47,980 bases of DNA from an uncultured Lewinella sp. (GTDB lineage: Bacteria; Bacteroidota; Bacteroidia; Chitinophagales; Saprospiraceae), in contig CALMYQ010000192.1 of the NCBI GenBank assembly GCA_937873655.1, positions 1 to 47,980 of the forward strand, given 5' to 3'. The translations under genes were made by a program, and so were the position numbers. Every line of letters begins with the position of its first letter. Position 1 is the first letter of the stretch. Below, in pieces: positions 1 to 8,518 of the stretch. The notes under the pieces were generated by a model. The model was not told the origin of the DNA. It saw only the letters and a program-made list of their open reading frames with translations, and searched no databases.

Positions 1-111
1 AAGAACTGCCAACTGAAGAACTGCCAACTGAAGAACTGCCAACTGAAGAACTGCCAACTGAAGAACTGCCGACTGAAGAACTGCCAACTGACCACTGACC
101 ACTGACAACTG
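1..111. repeat. 15-bp tandem repeat running into 7-bp repeats
   Basis: Six head-to-tail copies of a 15-bp unit (AAGAACTGCCAACTG, one copy with a single substitution) fill 1-90. Three 7-bp units (ACCACTG, ACCACTG, ACAACTG) follow to 111. The 15-bp unit contains the same ACTGCCA/ACTG core as the heptamer arrays elsewhere in the window, so it is probably a higher-order derivative of them. The array may extend left of the window. No gene overlaps it. Confidence 0.9.
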
Positions 112-199
112 ATTCATTATTGTTGCCGGCCTTATTAAAATATCAGACGATTGTTCATCCAATCGAACCAATCGACCACGCTGCAGCGTGGCGAATCAA

Positions 200-2575
200 T
201 TAATTAATAATCAAAATCTTAGCCACAGCGCCGTCCGCTTTGCCGAAGCCGATTTCCGATGGGTTGGTGGCGGCAAAGACCAGGTAAACGCCCGATTGCG
301 CCTTTCTCCCCCTGTAGTCGCGGCCGTCCCAAACGGCTTGTCCGCCGAGGGCTTCGGTTTCGTAGACCAATCTGCCGTTGACATCCGTGATCTTGACGCT
401 GGCGTTCCGGGCCAATCCTTTGATGGCGATCGGACCGTCGTATTCCGGCCGTACGGGATTCGGGAACACCAGCACGTCCTTCCTGTTGACCCGCCCGCCT
501 TCTATGGCGTCGCTCTGGTATGAGATCAGCCCTTTGGCGGTGCCGATGAAGACCTCACCGCTTTCCTGGTCAGCGGCGATGCTGTAAATCGCGTTGTCGA
601 ACAGCGGTGAATTGTCCTTTGTAAAGTGGTGGATCTCCGTTTTGCCGTCCGGCGAAAGCAGAAAAACGCCGTTGGAAGTGCCGACCCATTTCCGGTTTGC
701 TCCGTCGACGGCGATGGCCGTGACATTTTGCGTTTCCAGCAGGTAGGCGCCGAATCCGTCGCGGTCGCTTTCCACAATCCGGCGGGTGCCTTTACAGGCT
801 TCGTCAAACGCGCTGGCGCCGCACTCGAAGATGGTAACGCCCTGGTCCGTGCCGACCCATACATCGCCGTCGAGGTCCACGGCCAGGCAGTTGGTGGTAT
901 TGGTGGGCAGGTTGCTGTTGGTGGAGGAGAACACCCGGCAGCGGTCGTCGGAAGGATCTTCCAGGATGCCCGAATCGAAAACCATCACCCCGGCCTGTCC
1001 GTTGCCGATGATGAACCACTTGTAGTTGTTATTATCGACGCCGACCTGGAACAATGCGGTCTGACTGCAGGTCTGACCGAAGTTCAGCCAATTGCCGTTA
1101 GCTGTAAAAACAGAGATGGATTTGCCGGATGCAGCGGAGTGATTGGCGACCCACAGGTTGCCGTCCTGGTCAAACGCGAGGCCGCCGATCTTGGTCCTTT
1201 TCTCCTCGTTGAGCGCCTGTTGCAGGGAGGAGTTCTTTTCGTTATAGAGGGTGAGCTGGTCGCCGTCGAATTCGACGATACCCTCCAGGAAGGAAGCGGC
1301 GTATACCTTGCCGTTGACGGGGTTGATGGTCACGGCGATCATGTCAAAAAGGTCGTCGTCCCTTCCGGTTTGGGTGTTTTTGTCCTCTCCCCGCATAGTC
1401 TCGTTATTTTCCCGGTTGTAGATGGTCCAGTTACCGTCTTTCAGTACGGCTACGCCGTCCACTTTGAAGGTCGGGCTCAGGGTCTGGTTGAGGGCGCCCG
1501 AAGCGAGCCATACCTGGCCGTTGCCCGCGGCGAGGCTCCAGACGCTTTCAGAGAATGGCGAATTGAGCTCCGTAATATTGCAGAAACTGTCGTTTACGCC
1601 GTTCAGCATCCGGAAAGTGCGCCATTTGTCGCCGAACCAGATGCGCCCCTTGTCGTCCTCCACACCGTAGTAAGGATCGCCGATACAACCCGCGCTGAGC
1701 TCGCCCGAACTGCCGTCAGGTCCGAACCAGTACGCTCTGCCCCGGCCGCCGCAAGAGCCGCCGTTGCAACCATAGCCCGCCAGCAAATGGGTCGGACCGG
1801 CGGAAATATAGCGGGTGTACAAGCCGCTTTCCGGAGCAAAGACCAATTGCGGGGCATTTGTTCCGTCATACAGGAAGAGGCTGTCGTCTATATCCAGGTA
1901 TAATTTGCCGTCATATACGGCCATTGCGTGCGTCCCATAATCCTCCGGGAAGCCTTCTCCGGCGTCAAGCCGCTGCCACCGCCCGAATTCTTCCACAAAA
2001 GCCTCATCGGATGCAACCCGGTAAATGCCCTCGCTGGTCGCGATGTAATAATCGCCCTGCCACAGCGCCACGGCATTGACGGGCACGCCGGTAAAGGTGG
2101 TGGCCTCCAGTTTGGCTGTTTCAACATTCAAAATGGAAAAACCGAGGCTGGTGGCCAGCAATGCCCGGCCGCCGTCCAGCGGAAAAATGTCATTGATCGA
2201 TTTTTCACCGGGCAGGTTGACAAAATTTTTGAACTGGGGAATGGACACGACCACCTTCCCGTCCTGCCACAGATCGATCAGGCCGCTGTCGTAAGCAATG
2301 ATCAGCAGATTGGAACCCGGATGATAGCGCAGCAGGCGGATGCCCGTTTCGGACAGCCCTTCGGTTGTGGTGAATCGCCGGACGGACCGTTCTTCCTTGT
2401 CCATGGTCACCAACGACCAGCGGGTGCCCCAGAATACGGTCGACCCGTTCTGCGTGACCCATTGCCCGTAGGAATAGGGCAGGTGCGAACGCCACTGGCC
2501 GATCGGCAGGGCATTTTGCCCCGAGAGATGGGCAAAAATCAGGAAACATGCGGCAACAGGTATGAAACGAAACAT
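200..2575 (-). CDS. porZ: Type IX secretion system protein PorZ
   Basis: A 791-residue exported protein. Residues 1-20 form a signal peptide ending near SGQ, followed by GQWRSHLPYS, an opening typical of PorZ. The body carries many repeated beta-propeller blades of the two-component-regulator-propeller type (for example DGNLWVANHS and DGDVWVGTDQG). Residues from about 699 form a type A T9SS C-terminal domain, starting VFPNPVRPEYDG and ending GVYLVF...KILIIN. In characterised species PorZ belongs to the cell-surface attachment complex with PorU, PorV and PorQ, which cleaves sorting signals and links cargo to anionic LPS. That role is family knowledge; the partners are not in this window. The gene is followed by the repeat array at the window edge. 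The chosen start is the ATG directly before the signal peptide. A generic propeller protein is possible but less likely given the opening motif. Confidence 0.85.
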   Translation of the reverse strand: MFRFIPVAACFLIFAHLSGQNALPIGQWRSHLPYSYGQWVTQNGSTVFWGTRWSLVTMDKEERSVRRFTTTEGLSETGIRLLRYHPGSNLLIIAYDSGLIDLWQDGKVVVSIPQFKNFVNLPGEKSINDIFPLDGGRALLATSLGFSILNVETAKLEATTFTGVPVNAVALWQGDYYIATSEGIYRVASDEAFVEEFGRWQRLDAGEGFPEDYGTHAMAVYDGKLYLDIDDSLFLYDGTNAPQLVFAPESGLYTRYISAGPTHLLAGYGCNGGSCGGRGRAYWFGPDGSSGELSAGCIGDPYYGVEDDKGRIWFGDKWRTFRMLNGVNDSFCNITELNSPFSESVWSLAAGNGQVWLASGALNQTLSPTFKVDGVAVLKDGNWTIYNRENNETMRGEDKNTQTGRDDDLFDMIAVTINPVNGKVYAASFLEGIVEFDGDQLTLYNEKNSSLQQALNEEKRTKIGGLAFDQDGNLWVANHSAASGKSISVFTANGNWLNFGQTCSQTALFQVGVDNNNYKWFIIGNGQAGVMVFDSGILEDPSDDRCRVFSSTNSNLPTNTTNCLAVDLDGDVWVGTDQGVTIFECGASAFDEACKGTRRIVESDRDGFGAYLLETQNVTAIAVDGANRKWVGTSNGVFLLSPDGKTEIHHFTKDNSPLFDNAIYSIAADQESGEVFIGTAKGLISYQSDAIEGGRVNRKDVLVFPNPVRPEYDGPIAIKGLARNASVKITDVNGRLVYETEALGGQAVWDGRDYRGRKAQSGVYLVFAATNPSEIGFGKADGAVAKILIIN

Positions 2576-2659
2576 AAAGTCCTTGGTTTTTAAACACTAA
2601 AATAACATGCGGCCCGGAAAAATATTGTCCTGCAAATTCGGATTAATAACCGCAGGTCG

Positions 2660-3253
2660 TCAGGCTTGCTTTTTACGGTACAGCCCGCTGGCGCCGATGT
2701 ATTCGGCTACCGGATCAGGGACGAGGTATTGGATGGGCTTGCCTTCGGCAATGCAACCGCGGATATAGGTGGAAGAGATCTGCATGAGCGGCGCCTCGAA
2801 AAACCGGACATTCGGGTGGTCCGAATAAAGGTCCGTTTCGTAGCTCGGCCGCTTGTAAACGTATATCTCATAGTCCCGAAGGAGGACTTCAAAGTTTTTC
2901 CATTTTTCAAGTGTGGCCAGGTTGTCGCCCCCCATGATGAGCGCAAAATGGTCGTCGGGATACTTTTCCCGCAGGTAGATCAGGGTATCGACGGTGTAGG
3001 AAGGTTTGGGCAGGTGAAATTCGATATCCGATGCCCGAAGAAGGGGGTTATTGCCGATGGCGAGCCGGACGAGGTGAAGGCGATCGTAATCGCGGGCCAG
3101 GCCGGCTTTGTTTTTCAACGGATTTTGCGGGGAAACCACCATCCAGACCTGATCAAGGTCCGTCTGGGTCGCCATAAAATTGGCAATGATCATATGGCCT
3201 GTATGGACGGGGTTGAAAGAACCGAAAAAGAGTCCTATTTTTTTAGGCTTCAT
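2660..3253 (-). CDS. nadD: Nicotinate-nucleotide adenylyltransferase NadD
   Basis: A 197-residue nucleotidyltransferase that transfers AMP from ATP to nicotinate mononucleotide in NAD synthesis. The N-terminus has GLFFGSFNPVHTGHM, which contains the HxGH-like nucleotide-binding motif, and the C-terminal half has ISSTYIRG, the second ATP-contacting motif. Length is normal for the family. The reading frame is open for 19 further codons upstream, but the ATG at 3253 places the conserved motif in its usual position. This ATG overlaps the TGA of the lipoprotein gene upstream (ATGA, 4 bp), suggesting translational coupling. Confidence 0.95.
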   Translation of the reverse strand: MKPKKIGLFFGSFNPVHTGHMIIANFMATQTDLDQVWMVVSPQNPLKNKAGLARDYDRLHLVRLAIGNNPLLRASDIEFHLPKPSYTVDTLIYLREKYPDDHFALIMGGDNLATLEKWKNFEVLLRDYEIYVYKRPSYETDLYSDHPNVRFFEAPLMQISSTYIRGCIAEGKPIQYLVPDPVAEYIGASGLYRKKQA

Positions 3254-3771
3254 TGTTTGTTGTCCTTCTGGTCTTTGACCTTGCCGGGCTCGAATTCCCC
3301 CTCCAGCCACTCTTCCGAAAATTCGAGCGACTCGTCCGCTTCTTCGTCCGGGGGTTCTACCAGCCAGCGCCCGTCCAGCTTGATCAGGGTGAACCTGGCG
3401 TCGTAGGTTTCGTACTCATCTTTGAGTTTGCAGGCGCAAAAAGCCGAATCGCCGCGCTCCGTGCAATTCAGTTCCAGGAAAACCGTGTGGAGGATAGAGG
3501 AATCGAGGGGTTCATCGGCAAAGGCTGAAGCCAGGGCGTCCATCAGATCAGCGCCTTTAGGAGTGCTCAGCAGTTTGGCCTTGTCAAATTTGCTGCTGTC
3601 CATAAAGGATTGGTATTGCCGGACGACATCCTCCGGCGTATCCAGGTGAGCCAGCGGATCGTCGTCGGCCTGCTCTTCGGGCGCTGTTTGTTTGCACGCA
3701 AAGAGGAAGAGCAGGGAAATAAGGGTGCAAGCGGCCACAGACGTGTGTAGTGTTCTGTATAGTAATGGCAT
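3250..3771 (-). CDS. Small predicted lipoprotein with a DUF4878-like fold
   Basis: About 173 residues. The N-terminus (MPLLYRTLHTSVAACTLISLLFLFACKQ) is a lipoprotein signal with the lipobox LFAC, so the protein should be lipidated and face the periplasm or outer membrane. The segment TPEDVVRQYQSFMDSSKFDKAK, followed by a later stretch where a charged strand leads to DGRWLV, resembles the DUF4878/NTF2-like family. The C-terminus is strongly acidic. The open frame continues to 3924, but those codons are translated heptamer repeat (VSCQLSVVSCRW), so the ATG at 3771 is chosen. It overlaps nadD by 4 bp and is probably co-transcribed with it. No specific function is known. Confidence 0.8.
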   Translation of the reverse strand: MPLLYRTLHTSVAACTLISLLFLFACKQTAPEEQADDDPLAHLDTPEDVVRQYQSFMDSSKFDKAKLLSTPKGADLMDALASAFADEPLDSSILHTVFLELNCTERGDSAFCACKLKDEYETYDARFTLIKLDGRWLVEPPDEEADESLEFSEEWLEGEFEPGKVKDQKDNKQ

Positions 3772-3860
3772 AATTCCGGCTTTATTGGGTCGATGGGGAT
3801 GATTGCCCACCGCATGGATGTTTGTCCTCGTGTGATGTCGGCCTGAAATTTTCGTCGCTA

Positions 3861-3926
3861 CCGACCACCGACCACTGACCACTGACCACCGACAACTGAC
3901 AACTGACAACTGACAACTGACCACTG
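3861..3926. repeat. Heptamer array (C[C/T]GAC[C/A]A), about 9.4 units
   Basis: Uninterrupted 7-bp units from 3861: CCGACCA twice, CTGACCA twice, CCGACAA, CTGACAA three times, CTGACCA, then CTG. It lies between the dnaN stop codon (5 bp away) and the lipoprotein gene, both on the minus strand. It belongs to the same repeat family as the arrays at 14845, 30755, 41360 and 42774. Confidence 0.95.
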
Positions 3927-3931
3927 TAACG

Positions 3932-5047
3932 TCAATGGCTCAACATCACCGGCATCACCAGCATCAGGATCTCTTCATGGTCAACTTCTTCGACAGGTAA
4001 CAGGATGCCTGCCCGCGTGGGGCCGGCCAGTTCGAGCTTGACCTCTTCCGATTCCAACACGTTGAGCATTTCGACCAGAAACTTGGCGTTGAATCCGATG
4101 GTCATCGGATCGCCTTCGAACGTACAGGTGATCTGCTCGGTGGCTTCATTGGAAAAGTCGAGATCCTGCGCAGAAATGGTCAGGCTGCCGTTGTTGATGT
4201 TCAACAGGACCTGGTTGGTCGTTTTATTGGCATAGATCGAGATCCGCTTGAGCGAACTCTGGAAATCGCTTTTAGTAACGACGAGCGTATTGGGATTATC
4301 CACCGGAATAACGGCGTTATAGTCCGGATAACGGGCGTCGATCAGGCGGCAGATGACCTTGGTCTTTTCGAAATCGAAGAACGCGTTGGCCTTATTGAAG
4401 GCTATGCTGACCTCGCCGCTTCCAGGCAGGGCGTTGCGCAGCAGGTTCAGCGCTTTTTTAGGGACGATGAAGGAGGTGGACACATTGCTGGCGACATTGG
4501 AAAAGGTATATTTGACCAGCTTGTGCGCATCTGTGGCTACGAGGGTCAGCTTGCTCATGTCAACCTGGAAGTAAACCCCGGTCATGGCGGGCCTCAACTC
4601 GTCGTTGCTCGTGGCAAAAAGGGTCTTGTTGATGCCCTGGGAAAGGGTCAGGCAGGGGATGGTCAGCGTATCGACGGAATCCGGCGTGGGAATGCGGGGG
4701 AAATCGCTGCCGTTTTCACCGGCCAGTTTGTATTTGCCGTAGGCGGACGTGATCTCGATGCCGTAATTGTCTTCATTAACCGAAAAAGTGATAGGTTGCT
4801 GGGGCAGGGCCTTGAGCGTCTCCAGGAGGATCTTGGCGGGTACGGCGATCGTCCCGTCCGAATCCGCCATGACATCCATTTCGGTGATGATGGAGGTTTC
4901 CAGGTCGGAAGCGGCCAGGGTGAGTTTGTTATTACCGATGGTGAACAGAAAGTCTTCCAGAATGGGCAATACCGGGTTCGTGTTGATCGCTCCGGAAAGA
5001 ATTTGGAGTTGTTTGAGCAATTCGGCCGAAGAAACGCTGAATTTCAT
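3932..5047 (-). CDS. dnaN: DNA polymerase III beta subunit (sliding clamp)
   Basis: A 371-residue clamp protein of standard bacterial length. The N-terminus MKFSVSSAELLKQLQILSGAI, then NPVLPILEDFLF and LAASDLETSI, are hallmarks of domain 1. The C-terminal residues ILMLVMPVML match the clamp's conserved ending (the usual form is ...MPMRL). The ring-shaped dimer tethers DNA polymerase and many repair factors to DNA. The start is the only ATG that gives the conserved beginning. Upstream is a 172-bp region shared with the divergent M16 gene, containing a DnaA box-like palindrome and a -7 promoter element facing dnaN. Confidence 0.97.
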   Translation of the reverse strand: MKFSVSSAELLKQLQILSGAINTNPVLPILEDFLFTIGNNKLTLAASDLETSIITEMDVMADSDGTIAVPAKILLETLKALPQQPITFSVNEDNYGIEITSAYGKYKLAGENGSDFPRIPTPDSVDTLTIPCLTLSQGINKTLFATSNDELRPAMTGVYFQVDMSKLTLVATDAHKLVKYTFSNVASNVSTSFIVPKKALNLLRNALPGSGEVSIAFNKANAFFDFEKTKVICRLIDARYPDYNAVIPVDNPNTLVVTKSDFQSSLKRISIYANKTTNQVLLNINNGSLTISAQDLDFSNEATEQITCTFEGDPMTIGFNAKFLVEMLNVLESEEVKLELAGPTRAGILLPVEEVDHEEILMLVMPVMLSH

Positions 5048-5080
5048 AGCGGTTAAGGGTATTTATTTCGGATTAATTTG

Positions 5081-5088
5081 CAAAGTTA
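5081..5088 (-). promoter_or_regulatory. Bacteroidota -7 element, dnaN promoter
   Basis: On the minus strand this reads TAACTTTG, an exact match to the Bacteroidota -7 consensus TAnnTTTG. It is about 34 bp upstream of the dnaN start codon. I see no clear TTTG at the expected -33 position, so the assignment rests on the -7 box and its location. Confidence 0.5.
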
Positions 5089-5120
5089 GCTTAATCTTTA
5101 AGTTTTTTGCTTAAAAAAAA

Positions 5121-5138
5121 TCCACAGCTTGTGGATAA
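5121..5138. promoter_or_regulatory. DnaA box-like palindrome between dnaN and the M16 gene
   Basis: TCCACA and TGTGGA face each other across a 3-bp centre. The right half reads TGTGGATAA (5130-5138), which on the minus strand is TTATCCACA, a perfect consensus DnaA box. The left half is a weaker copy (AATCCACA context). A run of eight A precedes it. It could regulate dnaN through DnaA, or be part of an origin-like region. I cannot tell which from one perfect box. Confidence 0.5.
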
Positions 5139-5188
5139 CTGCGGGAACCGGCAGCTATTTTATCGGCGCAAGTTGCAAGGATTAATCA

Positions 5189-5196
5189 TAACTTTG
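5189..5196 (+). promoter_or_regulatory. Bacteroidota -7 element, M16 gene promoter
   Basis: TAACTTTG, an exact TAnnTTTG match, lies 24 bp before the ATG at 5220. It mirrors the dnaN element on the other strand, giving a divergent promoter pair around the DnaA box palindrome. No convincing -33 TTTG is visible. Confidence 0.5.
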
Positions 5197-5219
5197 CGGG
5201 TCAAAACGCAAACAAGCAC

Positions 5220-6497
5220 ATGTTGGATCGCAGCAAAGCGCCGATCATTCACCCCATTGACAAAATCGACCTGCCCGAACCCCGGGTAGTCCGGCTGGAT
5301 AACGGCATTCCGGTATATGTTACCGACATGGTCGCCCAGGATGCCGTTCGCCTGGAAATGGTCTTTGACGCCGGCCGTACGGCTGAGCGCAAACCCCTTG
5401 CCGCCCGGACCACCGCGGCCCTGCTCAAGGAAGGCACTTCGCGGTACAGTTCGGCGGTCATTGCTGAAATGCTTGATTTTTACGGCGCGTCCCTGAGTTT
5501 TCCCTTTCAGCCCGATTCTTCCAACCTGGTGCTGTTCTCTTTGGGGCGTCACCTGCCGCATCTGCTTCCGCTGATGGAAGACCTGCTGGAAGACCCCGTT
5601 TTTCCGGAGGAGGAGTTGCGCCAGTTCATCCAGCGCAACCAGAAAATGCTGCTGGAGGAGTTGACCAAAGTTGATGCGGTGGCCTATCGCCAGATCACAG
5701 AAGCGTTTTTCGGCGAAAGCCACCCATACGGCTACAACAGTTCCGTAGCCATGTACGGCGAGCTGACCCGCAACGACCTGGTCGATCACTTCGAGCGCTG
5801 CTATACCGCGGACAGCTGCTCCATCTTCATCAGCGGCAGCGTGGACGGGCAGTACCTGGATCTGCTGAACCGGACCCTCGGCCGGCTGAGCCGCCGCGGG
5901 GACCCCGGCGCAGTCATCCCGCCGCCGCCCGCCGCCGTTCCGAAGAAATACAAATATGTGGTACCCGGAACACTCCAGACCGCCATCCGGGTCGGCAGCC
6001 CGCTGTTCAACCGGCGACATCCGGATTATCCCGGGTTTTACGTCCTCAACACGATCCTGGGGGGATATTTCGGATCCCGCCTGATGCAGAACATCCGGGA
6101 AGACAAGGGATATACCTATAATATTTATTCCACTTCAGAGCATATGCTCCACGGCGGGTGCTTTTACATCGCTACGGAAGTCGGCCATGGATACGCCGCA
6201 GCTACGCTGAAGGAAATTTACCTGGAAATGGCCCGGCTTTGCGAAGAGCCCGTAGAAGAAGAAGAACTGACCATGGTGCGCAATTACCTGATCGGCCAGC
6301 TGCTGACTACCGTAGACGGGCCGTTCAATATTTCGGAAGTCGTCAGGGGGCTCATTCAGGAAGGTTTGCCGGCGGATTTCCAGAACCGGATGGCCGCGGT
6401 GATCCGGACGATCACCCCGGCAGAGATCACAAAGTTGGCGCAAAAATACCTGGCTCGCGAAAACCAGTGGGAAGTAGTTGTGTCAAATTCAAACTAA
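5220..6497 (+). CDS. M16 family peptidase homologue, non-catalytic type
   Basis: A 425-residue protein of the insulinase/processing-peptidase (M16) fold. It aligns throughout with the short bacterial M16B class, including the late motif YFGSRLMQNIREDKGYTYNIYS, whose Arg and Tyr are typical of substrate-binding C-terminal halves. The zinc site is gone: where the family has HxxEH, this protein has R63-T-T-A66-A67 (in AARTTAALLKEGTS). It therefore cannot be a zinc peptidase by itself. In known two-gene M16B pairs one subunit carries zinc and the other carries the Arg/Tyr pair; this looks like the latter. No signal peptide is evident, so it may be cytoplasmic. No catalytic partner lies beside it, because dnaN is divergent and mreB follows after 109 bp. 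Confidence 0.85.
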   Translation: MLDRSKAPIIHPIDKIDLPEPRVVRLDNGIPVYVTDMVAQDAVRLEMVFDAGRTAERKPLAARTTAALLKEGTSRYSSAVIAEMLDFYGASLSFPFQPDSSNLVLFSLGRHLPHLLPLMEDLLEDPVFPEEELRQFIQRNQKMLLEELTKVDAVAYRQITEAFFGESHPYGYNSSVAMYGELTRNDLVDHFERCYTADSCSIFISGSVDGQYLDLLNRTLGRLSRRGDPGAVIPPPPAAVPKKYKYVVPGTLQTAIRVGSPLFNRRHPDYPGFYVLNTILGGYFGSRLMQNIREDKGYTYNIYSTSEHMLHGGCFYIATEVGHGYAAATLKEIYLEMARLCEEPVEEEELTMVRNYLIGQLLTTVDGPFNISEVVRGLIQEGLPADFQNRMAAVIRTITPAEITKLAQKYLARENQWEVVVSNSN

Positions 6498-6554
6498 ATA
6501 CTTGAAATACCGTATAATGCAAGTGTAAATATTTCCGTTTTACGAAAAATTTGA

Positions 6555-6586
6555 TTTGCTTTGCGCCAAATTGTGCGCTAGATTTA
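6555..6586 (+). promoter_or_regulatory. Promoter of the mreBCD-mrdA operon
   Basis: TTTG at 6555-6558 is followed after 20 bp by TAGATTTA at 6579-6586. This matches the Bacteroidota TTTG(-33) / TAnnTTTG(-7) architecture with one mismatch in the -7 box. Transcription would start about 15 bp before the mreB ATG. Confidence 0.6.
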
Positions 6587-6606
6587 AACCGTGAGAAATA
6601 CACCGA

Positions 6607-7638
6607 ATGAAGCTATTTGGTTTTTTTAAACAGGAATTGGCTATCGATCTTGGCACAGCCAACACGCTCATCATACAAGACGGGAAAGTAGTTGTTGATG
6701 AACCGTCAATTGTCGCCATAAACAGGAAAACCGGTCAGACGATCGCCGTGGGGAGAAAAGCCATGCAAATGCATGAAAAGACCCACGAGGATATCAAAAC
6801 CGTCCGCCCTTTGAAAGACGGCGTTATCGCCGATTTCAATGCCGCGGAAAGCATGATCCAGGGCATGATCAATATGATCGGTAACCGGAAACGCTTTTTC
6901 TCCAACCTCAGAATGGTGGTCTGCATCCCTTCAGGCATCACGGAAGTGGAAAAGCGCGCCGTTTTTGATTCCGCCGACCACGTCGATTCCAAGGAAACTT
7001 ACCTGATCTACGAACCCATGGCCGCCGCCCTCGGTATCGGCCTGGATGTAGAAGAACCCGTCGGCAATATGGTCATCGATATCGGCGGCGGTACCACGGA
7101 AATCGCGGTTATTGCCCTCTCCGGCATCGTTTGCGATCAGTCGATCCGGGTAGCCGGCGATGAGCTGACAACCGATATCGTCGATCACATGAAGCGGCAG
7201 CACAACCTGCTCATCGGTGAACGGACGGCCGAGCAGATCAAGATCCACGTCGGCGCTGCACTGACCGAACTGGAAAGCCCGCCGGAAGATTATCCGGTTA
7301 ACGGCCGCGACCTGATGACCGGCATACCGCGCCAGATCATCGTCAATTACGGCGAAATCGCGGAAGCGCTTTACGAATCCATCGCCAGCATTGAGGACGC
7401 TGTTCTCAAGGCCCTCGAAAATACACCCCCGGAATTGGCTTCCGATATCTATAAAACCGGATTGTACCTGACCGGCGGCGGCGCCCTGCTTAGAGGCCTC
7501 GACAAACGGATCAGCCAGAAAACCAAGCTTCCGGTACATATCGCCGAAGATCCTTTGCGTGCAGTGGTACGCGGTACCGGCATCGCGCTTAAAAACACGC
7601 ACCGCTTTTCTTTCCTGATCGACAGAAAGAGCGTCTAA
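6607..7638 (+). CDS. mreB: Rod shape-determining protein MreB
   Basis: A 343-residue bacterial actin. Near the N-terminus ELAIDLGTANTLI is the phosphate-1 loop, and VIDIGGGTTEIAVIALSGIV (about residue 157 on) is the phosphate-2 region. LYLTGGGALLRGLD near the end is the adenosine loop. MreB filaments lie beneath the inner membrane and guide the elongation machinery that inserts peptidoglycan. It is first in mreB-mreC-mreD-mrdA, 57 bp upstream of mreC and probably in the same transcript. Confidence 0.97.
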   Translation: MKLFGFFKQELAIDLGTANTLIIQDGKVVVDEPSIVAINRKTGQTIAVGRKAMQMHEKTHEDIKTVRPLKDGVIADFNAAESMIQGMINMIGNRKRFFSNLRMVVCIPSGITEVEKRAVFDSADHVDSKETYLIYEPMAAALGIGLDVEEPVGNMVIDIGGGTTEIAVIALSGIVCDQSIRVAGDELTTDIVDHMKRQHNLLIGERTAEQIKIHVGAALTELESPPEDYPVNGRDLMTGIPRQIIVNYGEIAEALYESIASIEDAVLKALENTPPELASDIYKTGLYLTGGGALLRGLDKRISQKTKLPVHIAEDPLRAVVRGTGIALKNTHRFSFLIDRKSV

Positions 7639-7695
7639 AACCTCAAGGCGGCAGCAACAACTACTGTCTCTTTAACCCGGTGTGTAAATTTAATT

Positions 7696-8514
7696 ATGAC
7701 TCGTGCACCCAAGTCATCGGTTCGTGTAGGCAGCACAGTGTTGTTTTTTTTCCTGGAGTTTGTCTGTTTGTTCCTGATTGTTGAGTTCAACCGGGGCAAG
7801 AGCCAGACCTTTTGGCATTCCGCCGGGCTGGTTACCGGTACCCTGATGGAAGGGGTCCAGTTCTTTCAGAATATGATCGGCCAGCAAGACAAAATGAAAC
7901 AGATCCAGGCCGAGAACGCCGAATTGAAATCAAAACTGATCAACCTGCAACTGAGCGCTGCAACCTTGCCCGACCCGCCCACACCCGATACCCTGGCGCA
8001 GCGATATCACCTGATCCCAGGCCGCGTGATCAACAAGAATATCATCGGTTCCAATAACAATTTTACCATCGATATCGGCGGCAAAGACGGGGTCAAACCC
8101 CATATGGGCGTGATCTCCGCTCACGGCATTGTCGGTATCGTGGTGGATACGTCCAGGTATTTCTCCAAAGTGATGACCATCCTCCACAGCCAGGCCAGGA
8201 TTGATGCCAGGTTGCGTTCCAATAAATTTCACGGTTCGCTGGTATGGGACGGCGACGAGACGGATCACCTCATGCTGAAGGCGATCCCCAAACATGTCAG
8301 GGTGGAATTGGGCGATACGGTGGAAACCTCGGGATACACCGACCTCTTTCCGCCCGATATCCTGATCGGGAAAGTGGACTCCCTCAAACCGATAGCAGGG
8401 GAATCAACCCGGTTCATCCGGGTGAAATTGTTCGAGGATATTGCCAGAAGCCAATACGTCTACGTGGTCGAAAACCTGTTTACACCACCGGATAGTTTGA
8501 ACGCCAAGGACTGA
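7696..8514 (+). CDS. mreC: Rod shape-determining protein MreC
   Basis: A 272-residue bitopic inner-membrane protein. After a short cytoplasmic start a hydrophobic helix (VLFFFLEFVCLFLIVEF) spans the membrane. A coiled coil follows (QDKMKQIQAENAELKSKLINLQ), then the periplasmic beta domain (IDIGGKDGVKPHMGVIS and GIVGIVVDTS). MreC connects MreB to the PBP2-RodA synthase and stimulates it. The mreD start codon is only 4 bp after the stop. Confidence 0.95.
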   Translation: MTRAPKSSVRVGSTVLFFFLEFVCLFLIVEFNRGKSQTFWHSAGLVTGTLMEGVQFFQNMIGQQDKMKQIQAENAELKSKLINLQLSAATLPDPPTPDTLAQRYHLIPGRVINKNIIGSNNNFTIDIGGKDGVKPHMGVISAHGIVGIVVDTSRYFSKVMTILHSQARIDARLRSNKFHGSLVWDGDETDHLMLKAIPKHVRVELGDTVETSGYTDLFPPDILIGKVDSLKPIAGESTRFIRVKLFEDIARSQYVYVVENLFTPPDSLNAKD

Positions 8515-8518
8515 AAAC

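Noticed and set aside
626..1903. 425-residue open frame on the plus strand
   Set aside because: It runs antisense to porZ, whose propeller and C-terminal signal are clear. Its protein is low in recognisable motifs.
3772..3924. Longer N-terminus of the lipoprotein gene
   Set aside because: It is made of translated heptamers (VSCQLSVVSC). The lipoprotein signal begins at the internal ATG 3771.
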